A DNA stretch of 64,000 nt from NCBI GenBank assembly GCA_008375315.1, contig CP032507.1:1973001-2037000 (forward strand). The letters run 5' to 3'. The notes beneath the pieces were generated by a model that worked only from the letters and a program-made list of their open reading frames with translations, searched no databases and was not told the DNA's origin. Source of the DNA: Ectothiorhodospiraceae bacterium BW-2. GTDB lineage: Bacteria; Pseudomonadota; Gammaproteobacteria; Thiohalomonadales; Thiohalomonadaceae. The position numbers were made by a program, and so were the translations under genes. Positions 32,625 to 41,724 of this stretch are shown here, in pieces. Every line of letters starts with the position of its first letter. The first letter of the stretch is position 1.

Positions 32625-33137
32625 ATGCGTGTCGCAGTGGGTGGATTTACTTTAGTTGAGCTGATGGTGACGGTGGTGGTCTTGATGATTTTGACCACTG
32701 TTGCCACCCCTAGTATGGTGTCGCTCATTGCCGATAACCGTGCTACTTCAGTGGCGAGCTCTTTGAGCTCCGCCTTTAGCCTCGCTAGGAGTGAGGCGGT
32801 GGTGCGGGGGCAGAGTAGCGCTGTCTGTAGCAGCAGTAACGGCAGTAGCTGCGGCGGTAGCTGGAACGATGGCTGGATGGTGTTTGTCGATGAGGATGGC
32901 AACGGCACCCATAACGGCTCGGAGGAGATTTTGCGACTCTGGCAGACCCCGACGGGCGAGGCGACCATTAGCGCTACCACGACAGCGGTTAGCTATCTGC
33001 CACTCGGCGCGGCCGCCCACGCTAGCCCGATTGAGCTGGTGCTCTCGTTTACCCCTTGTGAGGGGGAGCAGCAGCGCCGCATCACTCTTCATCCGATGGG
33101 ACGAGTTACTGTAGATGAGGAGGCGTGTGGCACATGA
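32625..33137 (+). CDS. fimT: GspH/FimT-family minor pseudopilin
   Basis: 170 aa. Type III prepilin signal with cleavage after Gly7 (VGG|FTLVELMV) and the +5 glutamate at residue 12, followed by a hydrophobic assembly helix. Residues 40-60 (NRATSVASSLSSAFSLARSEA) are the FimT/GspH pattern. The mature part has paired Cys residues (CSSSNGSSC). FimT primes type IV pilus assembly and in some species binds DNA. First gene of an overlapping six-gene operon. Confidence 0.85.
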   Translation: MRVAVGGFTLVELMVTVVVLMILTTVATPSMVSLIADNRATSVASSLSSAFSLARSEAVVRGQSSAVCSSSNGSSCGGSWNDGWMVFVDEDGNGTHNGSEEILRLWQTPTGEATISATTTAVSYLPLGAAAHASPIELVLSFTPCEGEQQRRITLHPMGRVTVDEEACGT

Positions 33138-33547
33138 TACGACAGCAAGCCGGTTTTGGTCTCATTGAGGTACTTATTACTGCGCTGATTTTGGCCACTG
33201 GACTGTTGGGGCTCGCCTCGCTACAGGCGGAGAGTCTGCGTGCTAACCATAGCGCCTCGCTCCGCTCCCAGGCGAGCTATTTCAGTTATGACATTATCGA
33301 CCGAATGCGCGCGAATCGGCAGCAGGCGCTCAATGGTCAGTACGATATTGCGCTAGGGGTGGTGCCAACTGGCGGCAGTGTCGCTGAAGTTGATCTGCTG
33401 GAGTGGAAGATGGCACTAGCGGCGACCCTCCCGCTAGGGGATGGCGCGGTGGAGCGCAGTGGTAGTCAAGTGACGGTAACCATTCAGTGGGACGACTCGC
33501 GCGGTCGCGAGTCGCTACAGCAGTTTGATCTAGATATGCAGCTATGA
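33134..33547 (+). CDS. pilV: type IV pilus modification/minor pilin PilV
   Basis: 137 aa from the ATG at 33134, which overlaps the fimT stop (ATGA). Prepilin cleavage after Gly7 (QAG|FGLIEVLI), +5 Glu at residue 12. SLRANHSASLRSQAS and DIIDRMRANRQQA are the PilV family pattern. It overlaps pilW by 4 bases. Minor pilin that joins PilW, PilX, PilE and PilY1 in the pilus tip priming complex. Confidence 0.9.
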   Translation: MIRQQAGFGLIEVLITALILATGLLGLASLQAESLRANHSASLRSQASYFSYDIIDRMRANRQQALNGQYDIALGVVPTGGSVAEVDLLEWKMALAATLPLGDGAVERSGSQVTVTIQWDDSRGRESLQQFDLDMQL

Positions 33548-34617
33548 CAACAGGACAGAACGCGAAGGGGATGACGCTGGTCGAGGTGATGGTGGCCTTG
33601 GTGGCCGGCCTGTTTCTGTTGGGGGGGCTCGGACAGCTCTTTGTCAGCAGTAAACAGATCTACCGCTCGCAGGAGGCGTTGGCTCATCTACAGGAGTCGG
33701 CCCGGTTTGCCACCTTCATTCTCAACCGCGAGCTTCGTAGTAGCGACTTTTTAGGGTGTCAGTCTGATCTGGTGCCGGAGAGTCCTCGTGGTAGTGGGGT
33801 ATTGATGTCGGGGCAGCTACGCAATACCCTCAACCCCGCCCCGCCGGCAGATCCGGGGTATCTGTTTGACTTTAACAATACCCTGCTCGGTTATGAGGCC
33901 AATAGCAGCGCTTGGGTGCCGGCGCTGCCAACGGCTATTAGTGGTCATAACCCGCTACTAGGGCACGATATTGTCACCTTTCGCGGCAGTGAAGCGACCG
34001 GTGTGGTGGTGACCGCCCATCCGGGCGGCTCCCCCCCGGGCTCGGCCTCGCTGCTGATTACCGCCGGTAGCAATATTGTCAGCGGTGAGACTCTGTTAGT
34101 TGCAACTTGTGATCAGGGGGCGATTTTTCAGGTCTCAGCCGGTCATCCGGGCACTTCAGGGCAGATCCCCCACAATACCGGTGCCGGTTCACCGGGGAAC
34201 TGGACTAAAGCGTTAGGGCGTGACTTTACCGGTGCCGAGATCTTTCGTACCTTCTCCCGTAGCTACTTTATTGCCGCTGGAAGTGGCGCGGCAGCGACCC
34301 CGACACTCTATCGGCTTAATCAAAATGGTAGCGCCGATGAGCTGATAGAGGGGGTGTTTGATCTACAGGTGAGTTATGGTGTCGATAGTTCACTGATTGC
34401 CAATGGTCGTATCGACAGCTATCAGACCGCCGATGCGGTGACTAACTGGGATCGGGTGTTGGCGCTACGACTCTCGCTCTTGCTCGGCTCGATTGAGGCT
34501 GGGGTGGCCGATGCGCCGATGAGCCTCTTCTATAATGGGGCGACCTGGACGGCACCCGACAGACGGCTCTACCAAGTGGTAACCACCACGGTGGCGCTGC
34601 GTAACCGTTTGCCCTAG
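33544..34617 (+). CDS. pilW: type IV pilus minor pilin PilW
   Basis: 357 aa. Prepilin cleavage after Gly9 (AKG|MTLVEVMVAL), +5 Glu at residue 14. SSKQIYRSQEALAHLQESAR and RFATFILNRELR are typical of PilW, as is the length. ATGA coupling with pilV; pilX starts 16 bp after the stop. Confidence 0.9.
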   Translation: MTTGQNAKGMTLVEVMVALVAGLFLLGGLGQLFVSSKQIYRSQEALAHLQESARFATFILNRELRSSDFLGCQSDLVPESPRGSGVLMSGQLRNTLNPAPPADPGYLFDFNNTLLGYEANSSAWVPALPTAISGHNPLLGHDIVTFRGSEATGVVVTAHPGGSPPGSASLLITAGSNIVSGETLLVATCDQGAIFQVSAGHPGTSGQIPHNTGAGSPGNWTKALGRDFTGAEIFRTFSRSYFIAAGSGAAATPTLYRLNQNGSADELIEGVFDLQVSYGVDSSLIANGRIDSYQTADAVTNWDRVLALRLSLLLGSIEAGVADAPMSLFYNGATWTAPDRRLYQVVTTTVALRNRLP

Positions 34618-34633
34618 GGGCGGGGAGGTAGAG

Positions 34634-35146
34634 ATGATGAGCTTGCATCGAGAGGCGGGGGTGGTGATGATCACCGCGCTGCTGTTTCTGTTTGTCATGA
34701 CCCTGCTTGGGGTGGCGGCAATGCAGAGTAGTCTGCTGCAAGAGCGGATGGCGGGCCATCTGCGCGATAGTCACATGGCTTTTCAAGCGGCGGAGTCGGC
34801 GCTGCGAGGGGGGGAGGCGTGGCTCGATAGCTCGGCGACGAATCGTGCCACGGCGGAGGGTAATTTGCCACTCGCGACCCCTGCGGCGTGGGATGGTAGT
34901 GGTGCGATGGGGAGTGTCGCCCTTAACCCTGAGGCGGGGCTCTTCGCCGATCCGCAGTTCCACCTTGGGCCGCCGCAATTTGTCCGCTCCCCCGAAAGTA
35001 TGGATCTGAATCAGGCGCAGCTACTCTGCCAGCGACTCTATCCGGTGACCGCCCGGGCAAGCGGCGGTACAGCGACTAGTGTGGTAATTTTGCGTTCCAC
35101 TTACGATCCTCCGATGGGGGGCTGGGTGAGCTGCCCAAATCCTTGA
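34634..35146 (+). CDS. pilX: type IV pilus assembly protein PilX
   Basis: 170 aa (169 if the second ATG at 34637 is used); GGAGGT lies 6-10 nt upstream. The N-terminal hydrophobic helix GVVMITALLFLFVMTLLGVAAMQ and then ERMAGHLRDSHMAFQAAESALR form the PilX_N pattern; like other PilX proteins it lacks the usual +5 Glu. It ends just before pilY1. Confidence 0.9.
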   Translation: MMSLHREAGVVMITALLFLFVMTLLGVAAMQSSLLQERMAGHLRDSHMAFQAAESALRGGEAWLDSSATNRATAEGNLPLATPAAWDGSGAMGSVALNPEAGLFADPQFHLGPPQFVRSPESMDLNQAQLLCQRLYPVTARASGGTATSVVILRSTYDPPMGGWVSCPNP

Positions 35147-35184
35147 GGTTCAGTTTGGCTCTGCGTCTGGAGGCGCGATTCGCG

Positions 35185-38100
35185 ATGATACGGTTAACAC
35201 TCTCTATTTTAGTCGGGCTACTACTCACCCTGAGCCAGCCGCTATTGGGCGCGGTGGAGCTATCCTCCGCCCCGCTCAATGTGAATCCGCCGGTAGTGCC
35301 GGCGCTGATTTTAGCGGTCGATAATTCGGGCTCAATGGATGCCGAAATTTTATTGCGCTCTAACGATGGTGCCGCTTGGTGGCATACGGGGGATGACTCC
35401 TTTAGCGGGCGGGATATGAACGATAATTGGGTGGCCGGCGGCGGGGTGAACTTTAACCGTGCTGGCAGCGCCAGCTCGACCTGGAAGAAGTTTATCTACC
35501 TCTTTCCTAATGGTACCGGATTGACCAGTGGTCGTCGGGCGTATGGGGATAGCAGTAACGACCACTTTGCGGTGCCGCCGATAGGGGCGTATGGCTATGT
35601 GCGCTCGCACCAATATAATAACTCCTACTTTAACCCCTTTAGTCTCTATACACCGTGGCCAAGCTTGGGGGGCTATACCTTTGGTGATTCCGATCCGACG
35701 GCCGCTAAGACCGATCCGACCCGTGGGAGCGAGACGCTTAATCTGACGGTCAATATCGAGAGCAATGAGAGCAACCACCGTTTTCGCTTCTACCCGACGA
35801 TGAGACTACCGTTTGGAGTTCGCTATCGTGACTGGAGTGACGGCAATTGGAAGAGTGTTACCGCTATGGGCGGCATTGAGCCGGGTGATCGGCAACTGGC
35901 GGTCTCCTACTACCCGGCCACCTTCTATCTGACTGAAGATCAATCGCTGCCGGCCGATTTTGGCTATCTGCCCGAGCGCAGCGTGGTCGAGGGGGTCATC
36001 GGCGCTGAGGCGCTACGGGATGGGGCAACTCCCGATGGCGCGGCGATGATTCGTTATGAGATTCGAGCTGAGAACTTTATCTCTGCCGACCACTATCAGC
36101 GGGCGATACAGAATTTTGCCAACTGGTTTACCTACTACCGTAAACGCCACGCGGCGGCGCGGGGGGCGATTGGTGCCGCTTTTGCCGATATCGATGGTTT
36201 TCGGGTCGGCGCTTATACTATCAATAGCCGCCCCAATCCGGCCTCTGATCTATTGATTCGGGATCTGGCTATCGGAGCGGAGCGGGAGGCCTTCTTCTAC
36301 CAAATTTATCGTAACTTTATCGGTAAAGGCGGGACACCAAACCGTGAAGCGGTCAATGCGATGCGGGCACAGTTTAGCCGTACCGATGCCAATGCGCCGA
36401 TTCAGCAGCAGTGTCAAATGAACTTCGGCCTGCTCTTTACCGATGGTTACGCCAATGTCTGGACCGGTTCTGGCGTGGGCAATCGAGATGGTGCGATGGG
36501 CTCCCCCTTTGCCGATAGCCAGTCAAATACCCTAGCCGATATCGGCGCGGCACTCTATCTCGATAACCCCCGCCCCGATCTGCCGACCGGTCGGGTGCCG
36601 ACGCCGTCGGCCTGTAGCGGCGCCGATCCCGATCCGGCGCTCGACTGTAATAGCAATCTCCATGTCAATCTGTTTGCGCTAACGATGGGAACCGTGGGCA
36701 CGATCTTTAAGGTCGATCTGCTCGCTACCGCCGATCCGTTCGCTAATCCGCCGAACTGGCCGACCCACTTCTCGACCCGTAATCCGGTTCATGTCGATGA
36801 TCTCTGGCATGCGACAATCAATAGTCGCGGCATGATGGTCGATGCCGAGGTGCCGCAGGAGCTGGGGGAGCGCTTTCGGGAGATTTTGAACGAAATTGCC
36901 GCCCGGCTCGATTCGGGGGCGACCTCTGCTGCGGCTAGCTCTGCTGTATTGCAGAGCGATACCCTGCTCTATACCGCCGGTTTTCGTAGCGGCGACTGGT
37001 CGGGGACGCTTAAGGCGCGGCGCATCTATGCTAACGGGTCGTTAAGTAGTGAGTCGTGTGATGACGGCTGCTGGGATGCTGAGGAGCAGCTACGCCTTAA
37101 GGGGGCTCATTTTCGTAACCTTGTGGCCGGTATCGGTGGCGGGGCGGCGGTTTCTTTGCAGTTTGATCAACTGACGGCTGCGCAGCAGCAGGTGCTTAAC
37201 CACCATAGTGACAACAGTAACGATGGCTTAGGCGCCGCCCGGGTTGCGTGGTTGCGCGGGGTCGAGCACGGCTCACTTCGCAGCCGTAGCGATTCGGGTC
37301 AGCTACGGCTGCTGGGCGATATTGTCCACTCCGATCCGCAGTATCGACACGATATCCTCTATGTCGGAGCCAATGATGGCATGGTACACGCTTTTGATGC
37401 TAGTAGCGGTGAGGAGCTGTTTGGCTATATTCCCACTCCGCTGCTACTGCCGGAAGCAGGACGCAACCACGCCCCCCTAAGCCGACTAACCGATCCTAAC
37501 TACGCCCACAGCTATTTTATGGATGGCACGCTAACGGTGGTCGATGTTAGCCTCGGTGGGAGCGCTAAAACGATTCTGGTCGGTGGCATGGGAGCGGGCG
37601 GGCGGACGCTGTTTGCACTCGATGTGACCGATCCGGCCAACTTCTCCGCTAATGATGTGATGTGGGAGTTTAGCCACGCCGAACTCGGCTATAACTCCGG
37701 CGCACCGGCGGTGGTGCGAACCAGTAGCGGTACTTGGGCGGCTATCGTTGGCAACGGTTACAATAGCGATAGCGGTAAGGCGTCGCTGTTTGTGATCGAT
37801 CTTGCCAGCGGTAACTTAATTAAGCGCATTGGGACTGATAATCAGCTTAATAACGGCTTAGCGACCCCGTTTGTGACCGACTGGGCGGTCAATAATCTTC
37901 GCGCTGCCCGCGTCTATGCCGGTGATCTCTTTGGCCGCTTATGGAGTTTCGATCTCTCTTCAACCAACACCAGCCACTGGACGCAGTCGAGTCGGCGTAA
38001 AATCCTCTTTACCGCCACCGATAGCGGGGGCAGCCCGCAGCCGATCACCTCCGCCCCCTATGGTGCCCAAGTGAATAGTGATGAGGCGGTAATCGCCTTT

Positions 38101-38766
38101 GGCAGCGGCAGCTACTTTAGAGCGAGCGATGGTAGTGACCACCAGACCCAATCGATTTACGGTATTTTAGACCATATCGACTTTAGTCAAGAGAGTGAGT
38201 TAGCGCGGGATCAACTGCTACAGCAGTCGATTCTCCACCGCACTACGGTAACCGCTGTCGATGGTAGTGAACGAATTTTACGCATACTCTCCGATCTCGC
38301 TTTTAATCCAGCGATACATAAGGGGTGGTATCTCGATATGGGTGGCGTTGCCGATCTGGGGGAGCGGGTGATTAACGGGCCGCGTACCTTAGGCAGAGAG
38401 GAGCGACGGGTTCGCTTTACCTCATTAGTTCCCGATAGCGATCCCTGCGGTACCGGTCAGCGCGGCTTTCTGATCGATGTTAATCTATTAACCGGCGGCA
38501 GAGCCGAGGCACCGGTATTTGATCTCAATGAAGATCAGAAGTTTGATGATAACGATACGATTGAGTTGATTGTCGATGGTGAGCCTGAGAAGATAGCCCC
38601 CTCTTCTATCGATTTTGGTGGGGGAGAGCTGCCGATTACTATTCGGGTGGCCGATCCGCTGAGTGATGACTATGAGCTTATCTGTGATGGCGAGGGCAAC
38701 TGTGAATTTACCCGCCCCTCAGATGCAACGCTTACCGGCCGTCAATCTTGGCAGCAGTTGCGATAG
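35185..38766 (+). CDS. pilY1: type IV pilus tip adhesin PilY1
   Basis: 1193 aa from the ATG at 35185 (GGAGG upstream), which gives a proper signal peptide ending LLGA. A von Willebrand A-like domain starts near residue 40; its MIDAS motif DNSGS is at 46-50, and FGLLFTDGYAN near residue 410 belongs to the same domain. The C-terminal beta-propeller starts near 710 (YVGANDGMVHAFDASSGEEL). A Ca2+-loop-like DLNEDQKFDDND lies near residue 1115. PilY1 caps the pilus and senses or binds surfaces. N-terminal VWA regions vary widely between strains, so receptor specificity cannot be inferred. Confidence 0.93.
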   Translation: MIRLTLSILVGLLLTLSQPLLGAVELSSAPLNVNPPVVPALILAVDNSGSMDAEILLRSNDGAAWWHTGDDSFSGRDMNDNWVAGGGVNFNRAGSASSTWKKFIYLFPNGTGLTSGRRAYGDSSNDHFAVPPIGAYGYVRSHQYNNSYFNPFSLYTPWPSLGGYTFGDSDPTAAKTDPTRGSETLNLTVNIESNESNHRFRFYPTMRLPFGVRYRDWSDGNWKSVTAMGGIEPGDRQLAVSYYPATFYLTEDQSLPADFGYLPERSVVEGVIGAEALRDGATPDGAAMIRYEIRAENFISADHYQRAIQNFANWFTYYRKRHAAARGAIGAAFADIDGFRVGAYTINSRPNPASDLLIRDLAIGAEREAFFYQIYRNFIGKGGTPNREAVNAMRAQFSRTDANAPIQQQCQMNFGLLFTDGYANVWTGSGVGNRDGAMGSPFADSQSNTLADIGAALYLDNPRPDLPTGRVPTPSACSGADPDPALDCNSNLHVNLFALTMGTVGTIFKVDLLATADPFANPPNWPTHFSTRNPVHVDDLWHATINSRGMMVDAEVPQELGERFREILNEIAARLDSGATSAAASSAVLQSDTLLYTAGFRSGDWSGTLKARRIYANGSLSSESCDDGCWDAEEQLRLKGAHFRNLVAGIGGGAAVSLQFDQLTAAQQQVLNHHSDNSNDGLGAARVAWLRGVEHGSLRSRSDSGQLRLLGDIVHSDPQYRHDILYVGANDGMVHAFDASSGEELFGYIPTPLLLPEAGRNHAPLSRLTDPNYAHSYFMDGTLTVVDVSLGGSAKTILVGGMGAGGRTLFALDVTDPANFSANDVMWEFSHAELGYNSGAPAVVRTSSGTWAAIVGNGYNSDSGKASLFVIDLASGNLIKRIGTDNQLNNGLATPFVTDWAVNNLRAARVYAGDLFGRLWSFDLSSTNTSHWTQSSRRKILFTATDSGGSPQPITSAPYGAQVNSDEAVIAFGSGSYFRASDGSDHQTQSIYGILDHIDFSQESELARDQLLQQSILHRTTVTAVDGSERILRILSDLAFNPAIHKGWYLDMGGVADLGERVINGPRTLGREERRVRFTSLVPDSDPCGTGQRGFLIDVNLLTGGRAEAPVFDLNEDQKFDDNDTIELIVDGEPEKIAPSSIDFGGGELPITIRVADPLSDDYELICDGEGNCEFTRPSDATLTGRQSWQQLR

Positions 38767-38797
38767 GTGGGTTTTTTAATGAAAGGGGCGTGGTGTG

Positions 38798-39226
38798 ATG
38801 GTTGAGAGTCGGAGAGTTCAGAGCGGTTTTTCGCTCATGGAGCTGATGATTGCGGTGGCGATTGTCGCTATTTTGGCCTCTATCGCCTACCCCTCTTATG
38901 TGGGTTATATTCAACAGGCACGGCGTGCCGATGCGGTCGCGAGTTTAATGGAGTTAGCGCAGTTTATGGAGCGCTACTATACCGAGAACCACCGCTATCG
39001 TCAGAGTGACGGGAGTGCGCCTGTGCTCCCTTTTACCGAGGCACCTAAGAGTGGCGCGACCAAGTTCTACGATCTGACGATTACCACGACGGCCGATAAT
39101 AGCTATACCCTGACGGCAACGCCTAAAGGGGGACAGAGTGGCGATGGTTGCGGCAGTTTTAGTTTGAACCATCTTGGGGTGCGTGGCCATAGCGGTTCGT
39201 TATCGGCCGATAACTGTTGGTTATAA
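38798..39226 (+). CDS. pilE: type IV minor pilin PilE
   Basis: 142 aa from the ATG at 38798; a GTG one codon upstream is also in frame. Prepilin cleavage after Gly10 (VQSG|FSLMELMI), +5 Glu at residue 15. AYPSYVGYIQQARRADAVASL and ERYYTENHRY are typical of PilE/ComP-like minor pilins. Two Cys near the C-terminus (GDGCGSF, SADNCWL) form the D-loop disulfide. Last gene of the operon. Confidence 0.9.
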   Translation: MVESRRVQSGFSLMELMIAVAIVAILASIAYPSYVGYIQQARRADAVASLMELAQFMERYYTENHRYRQSDGSAPVLPFTEAPKSGATKFYDLTITTTADNSYTLTATPKGGQSGDGCGSFSLNHLGVRGHSGSLSADNCWL

Positions 39227-39247
39227 AGGCGCTAGCTAGCAGCCTTT
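39225..39247 (+). terminator. possible pilE terminator
   Basis: AAAGGC at 39225-39230 pairs with GCCTTT at 39242-39247, and the nested palindrome GCTAGCTAGC lies between. No strong T tract follows, and it sits between convergent genes, so it is only a candidate. Confidence 0.35.
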
Positions 39248-39250
39248 GGT

Positions 39251-39688
39251 TTAGGCACCGCTCTGCTGCTGTAGATGGGGGATAATCTGCTTTAGCTCGT
39301 CCATAATAATCTGCTGTAGCTGCCGTTGTAGCTGCGTCGTGCGCCGCTCAATGAGCAGTTCGACCAGCGCTTCGATCTCCTCTCTATCGAGCCGACTATT
39401 CGCTTCGATGAGCCCTTTGGCCGGATCGTCGGGCTGAGGGGCGGCCTGAATGAGCGTTTCGGTAAGTGTCGGGAGCGAGGGCTCTGTTGTTGTCGCCGTA
39501 GTCGCTGGCGTTGGGGGCTGTTGGTCACGCCTCTCCCGTTTTGTCGCTGCTTTCAAGGGCGGTTTGGGGGGGCTGTCTGGCGCTGGTGCAATCGCTTCCG
39601 GTTTTAACGCCGGTAGTGGGTCGTTAAGCATACCGAGCACATCGCTCAAGTCGGTCAAAATTTGGTTGCGGGCAGTCTGTTTGTCCAT
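39251..39688 (-). CDS. hypothetical protein downstream of holC
   Basis: 145 aa. The first 30 residues and the last 55 are helical and charged (LDREEIEALVELLIERRTTQ); the middle is Pro/Thr/Ala-rich and probably disordered. A similar small gene often follows holC in gammaproteobacteria. No domain recognised. The C-terminal helix with QLQRQLQQIIMDELKQII could dimerise. Function unknown; not assigned to the polymerase. Confidence 0.65.
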   Translation of the reverse strand: MDKQTARNQILTDLSDVLGMLNDPLPALKPEAIAPAPDSPPKPPLKAATKRERRDQQPPTPATTATTTEPSLPTLTETLIQAAPQPDDPAKGLIEANSRLDREEIEALVELLIERRTTQLQRQLQQIIMDELKQIIPHLQQQSGA

Positions 39689-39698
39689 CGCGATCTCT

Positions 39699-40148
39699 TC
39701 ACAGGTTATGGGTTTGCATCGGATAGCCTCGCTCCTGATAGTAGCGATACCGTGCTCTTGCTAGCTGTTTGCCGTTCTCATCTAAAGGGACTACCTCGGC
39801 CACTTTATCGAAGCGGCTGAAGCAGGCCGGCGGGGTTGGGGTATCGGCCAAATTGACCATCGCCGAGGGGGTGTTATTGTCGATAAGCTGCGGTCGCTGC
39901 AGTAGCTGATCTCCGTAGCCGATATAGATTCTAATCCCCTCGGCGTCACTTCGTTCATTGAGGCGTTGGTGGGGGAGGAAACTGACATCGTCAAAGCACC
40001 AGAGCAGATCATCGATTTTTGCGGCGGCGAGGCTATCCTCGGTGTGGAGATAGAGCAGACTCCCCTGCTGCCACCCCTTGGCCACAATTTTACACGCCAG
40101 TAGCTGCTGAGACAGCCGCTGCTGGATATAGAAGTTGACCTGAGTCAT
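39699..40148 (-). CDS. holC: DNA polymerase III subunit chi
   Basis: 149 aa from MTQVNFYI (ATG at 40148); 7 further upstream codons overlap the pepA region and are unlikely. The N-terminal VNFYI and the block LHTEDSLAAAKIDDLLWCFDDVSFLPH are the chi signature. Chi links the clamp-loader to SSB on the lagging strand. The pepA-holC order is the usual gammaproteobacterial one. The gap to pepA is 17 bp. Confidence 0.9.
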   Translation of the reverse strand: MTQVNFYIQQRLSQQLLACKIVAKGWQQGSLLYLHTEDSLAAAKIDDLLWCFDDVSFLPHQRLNERSDAEGIRIYIGYGDQLLQRPQLIDNNTPSAMVNLADTPTPPACFSRFDKVAEVVPLDENGKQLARARYRYYQERGYPMQTHNL

Positions 40149-40165
40149 GGGGGGAGTCCCGACTA

Positions 40166-41650
40166 TCACCGCTGTAGTAGATAGTTGACTAGCAGCGGTA
40201 CTGGCCGACCGGTCGCCCCTTTGTTATCGCCACTTAGCCAGGAGGTACCGGCGATATCGAGGTGTGCCCAGCGCATCTTTTTGGTGAAGCGGGCTAAAAA
40301 GCAGCCGGCGGTAATGGTGCCCGCTTTCGGGCCGCCGATATTGGCCATATCGGCAAAGGGGCTTTTGAGCTGCTTATCGTACTCCTCCCACAGCGGCAGT
40401 GGCCAGAGGCGATCATGCGCCTTATCGCCCGCCTGTCGCAGCTCTTCAATCAAGCGCTCATCATTCCCCATGAGAGCGGAGGCGTGGCTGCCGAGGGCGA
40501 CAATGCAGGCACCGGTGAGGGTGGCGATATCGATAATCGCCGCCGGTTTGAACCGTTCACTGTAGCTGAGCGCATCACAGAGGATTAATCGCCCTTCAGC
40601 GTCGGTATTCAATATTTCGATGGTCTGCCCCGAGAGGGAGGTGACGATATCGCCCGGTTTATTGGCCTGACCATCGGGTAGATTTTCGCAGCTCGGCACG
40701 ACACCGACCAGATTGAGGGCTAGCCCCATCTCGGCAACGGCTTTCATAACGCCAAAGACCGTGGCGCCACCACACATATCGTACTTCATCTCATCCATAT
40801 TGGCACCCGGCTTGAGCGATATCCCGCCGGCATCGAAGGTCACCCCCTTACCGACTAGCACCACTGGTGCCTCTTCTGATTCACCGCCGCGATACTCCAT
40901 CACAATCAGTTTGGCCGGTTGGCGTGAACCGCGAGAGACCGAGAGCAGCGCCCCCATGCCGAGCTCCTCCATCTTGGCCTCATCGAGAATGGTGCAGGTT
41001 ATGGGGGAGTAGCTCTCGGCTAGCCTCTGGGCCTGTTCGGCTAGATAGGTTGGGGTACAGATATTTCCCGGCAGATCGGCGAGCTCTCGGGTGAGAGCCA
41101 TGCCGGCGGCAATCGCCTTACCCCGCTCAATCCGTCGTTGTATCACGGGCTGCTGTTTGGGCTTGGGGAGGTGGAGCTGATAGCTATCGGCTATTTTGGG
41201 GGGGTGATCAGGGTCACTTTTGCAGCGGGTAAATTGGTAGTGGCTGTTTAGCAGTAGCTGCACTTCGGTTTGGGCGGCCCATTTGGCGCTGCGCTGCTCG
41301 ATTGGACTCTGGTGGAGCGTGGAGGTGATCTGTTTTAACGGTAGCGCCTTGAGGGCTGTGGCGGCAGCGGTGACAATATCGATATAGCTAGCGGCGGTAA
41401 GAGTCCGCAGATCGCCACCACTGACGATGAGTAGCCGTTTGGCTTTTAACCCTTTCGGGTGGTGTAGCAGCAGGGTTGAGCCTAACTTGGCGGCCAACTC
41501 ACCGGTACGGATATAGTCGCTAAGCTGCCCCTCCATCGCCTTGTCGATAGCGGCAGCCTCCGCCGATAGCTTGTTGTGGCAGGGGAGGGTGATAACTAGA
41601 CAGTCGGTGGTGAGGCTCTCTAAGGGGCCGGTAATAGTGGAAATCTGCAT
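40166..41650 (-). CDS. pepA: leucyl aminopeptidase
   Basis: 494 aa, M17 family. Metal-binding and catalytic residues lie in VGKGVTFDAGGISLKPG, MKYDMCGGATV and NTDAEGRLILCDAL, the last being the family signature. Cytoplasmic hexamer that removes N-terminal residues; in E. coli PepA also binds DNA at cer sites. Heads the pepA-holC run and is divergent from lptF across 74 bp. Confidence 0.97.
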   Translation of the reverse strand: MQISTITGPLESLTTDCLVITLPCHNKLSAEAAAIDKAMEGQLSDYIRTGELAAKLGSTLLLHHPKGLKAKRLLIVSGGDLRTLTAASYIDIVTAAATALKALPLKQITSTLHQSPIEQRSAKWAAQTEVQLLLNSHYQFTRCKSDPDHPPKIADSYQLHLPKPKQQPVIQRRIERGKAIAAGMALTRELADLPGNICTPTYLAEQAQRLAESYSPITCTILDEAKMEELGMGALLSVSRGSRQPAKLIVMEYRGGESEEAPVVLVGKGVTFDAGGISLKPGANMDEMKYDMCGGATVFGVMKAVAEMGLALNLVGVVPSCENLPDGQANKPGDIVTSLSGQTIEILNTDAEGRLILCDALSYSERFKPAAIIDIATLTGACIVALGSHASALMGNDERLIEELRQAGDKAHDRLWPLPLWEEYDKQLKSPFADMANIGGPKAGTITAGCFLARFTKKMRWAHLDIAGTSWLSGDNKGATGRPVPLLVNYLLQR

Positions 41651-41724
41651 CTCTCTCCTCGCGGTAGTGGGTGATAAACAGTAACGATGATACCATAGCC
41701 GTTTTGCAAACGGATATTTAAGGG

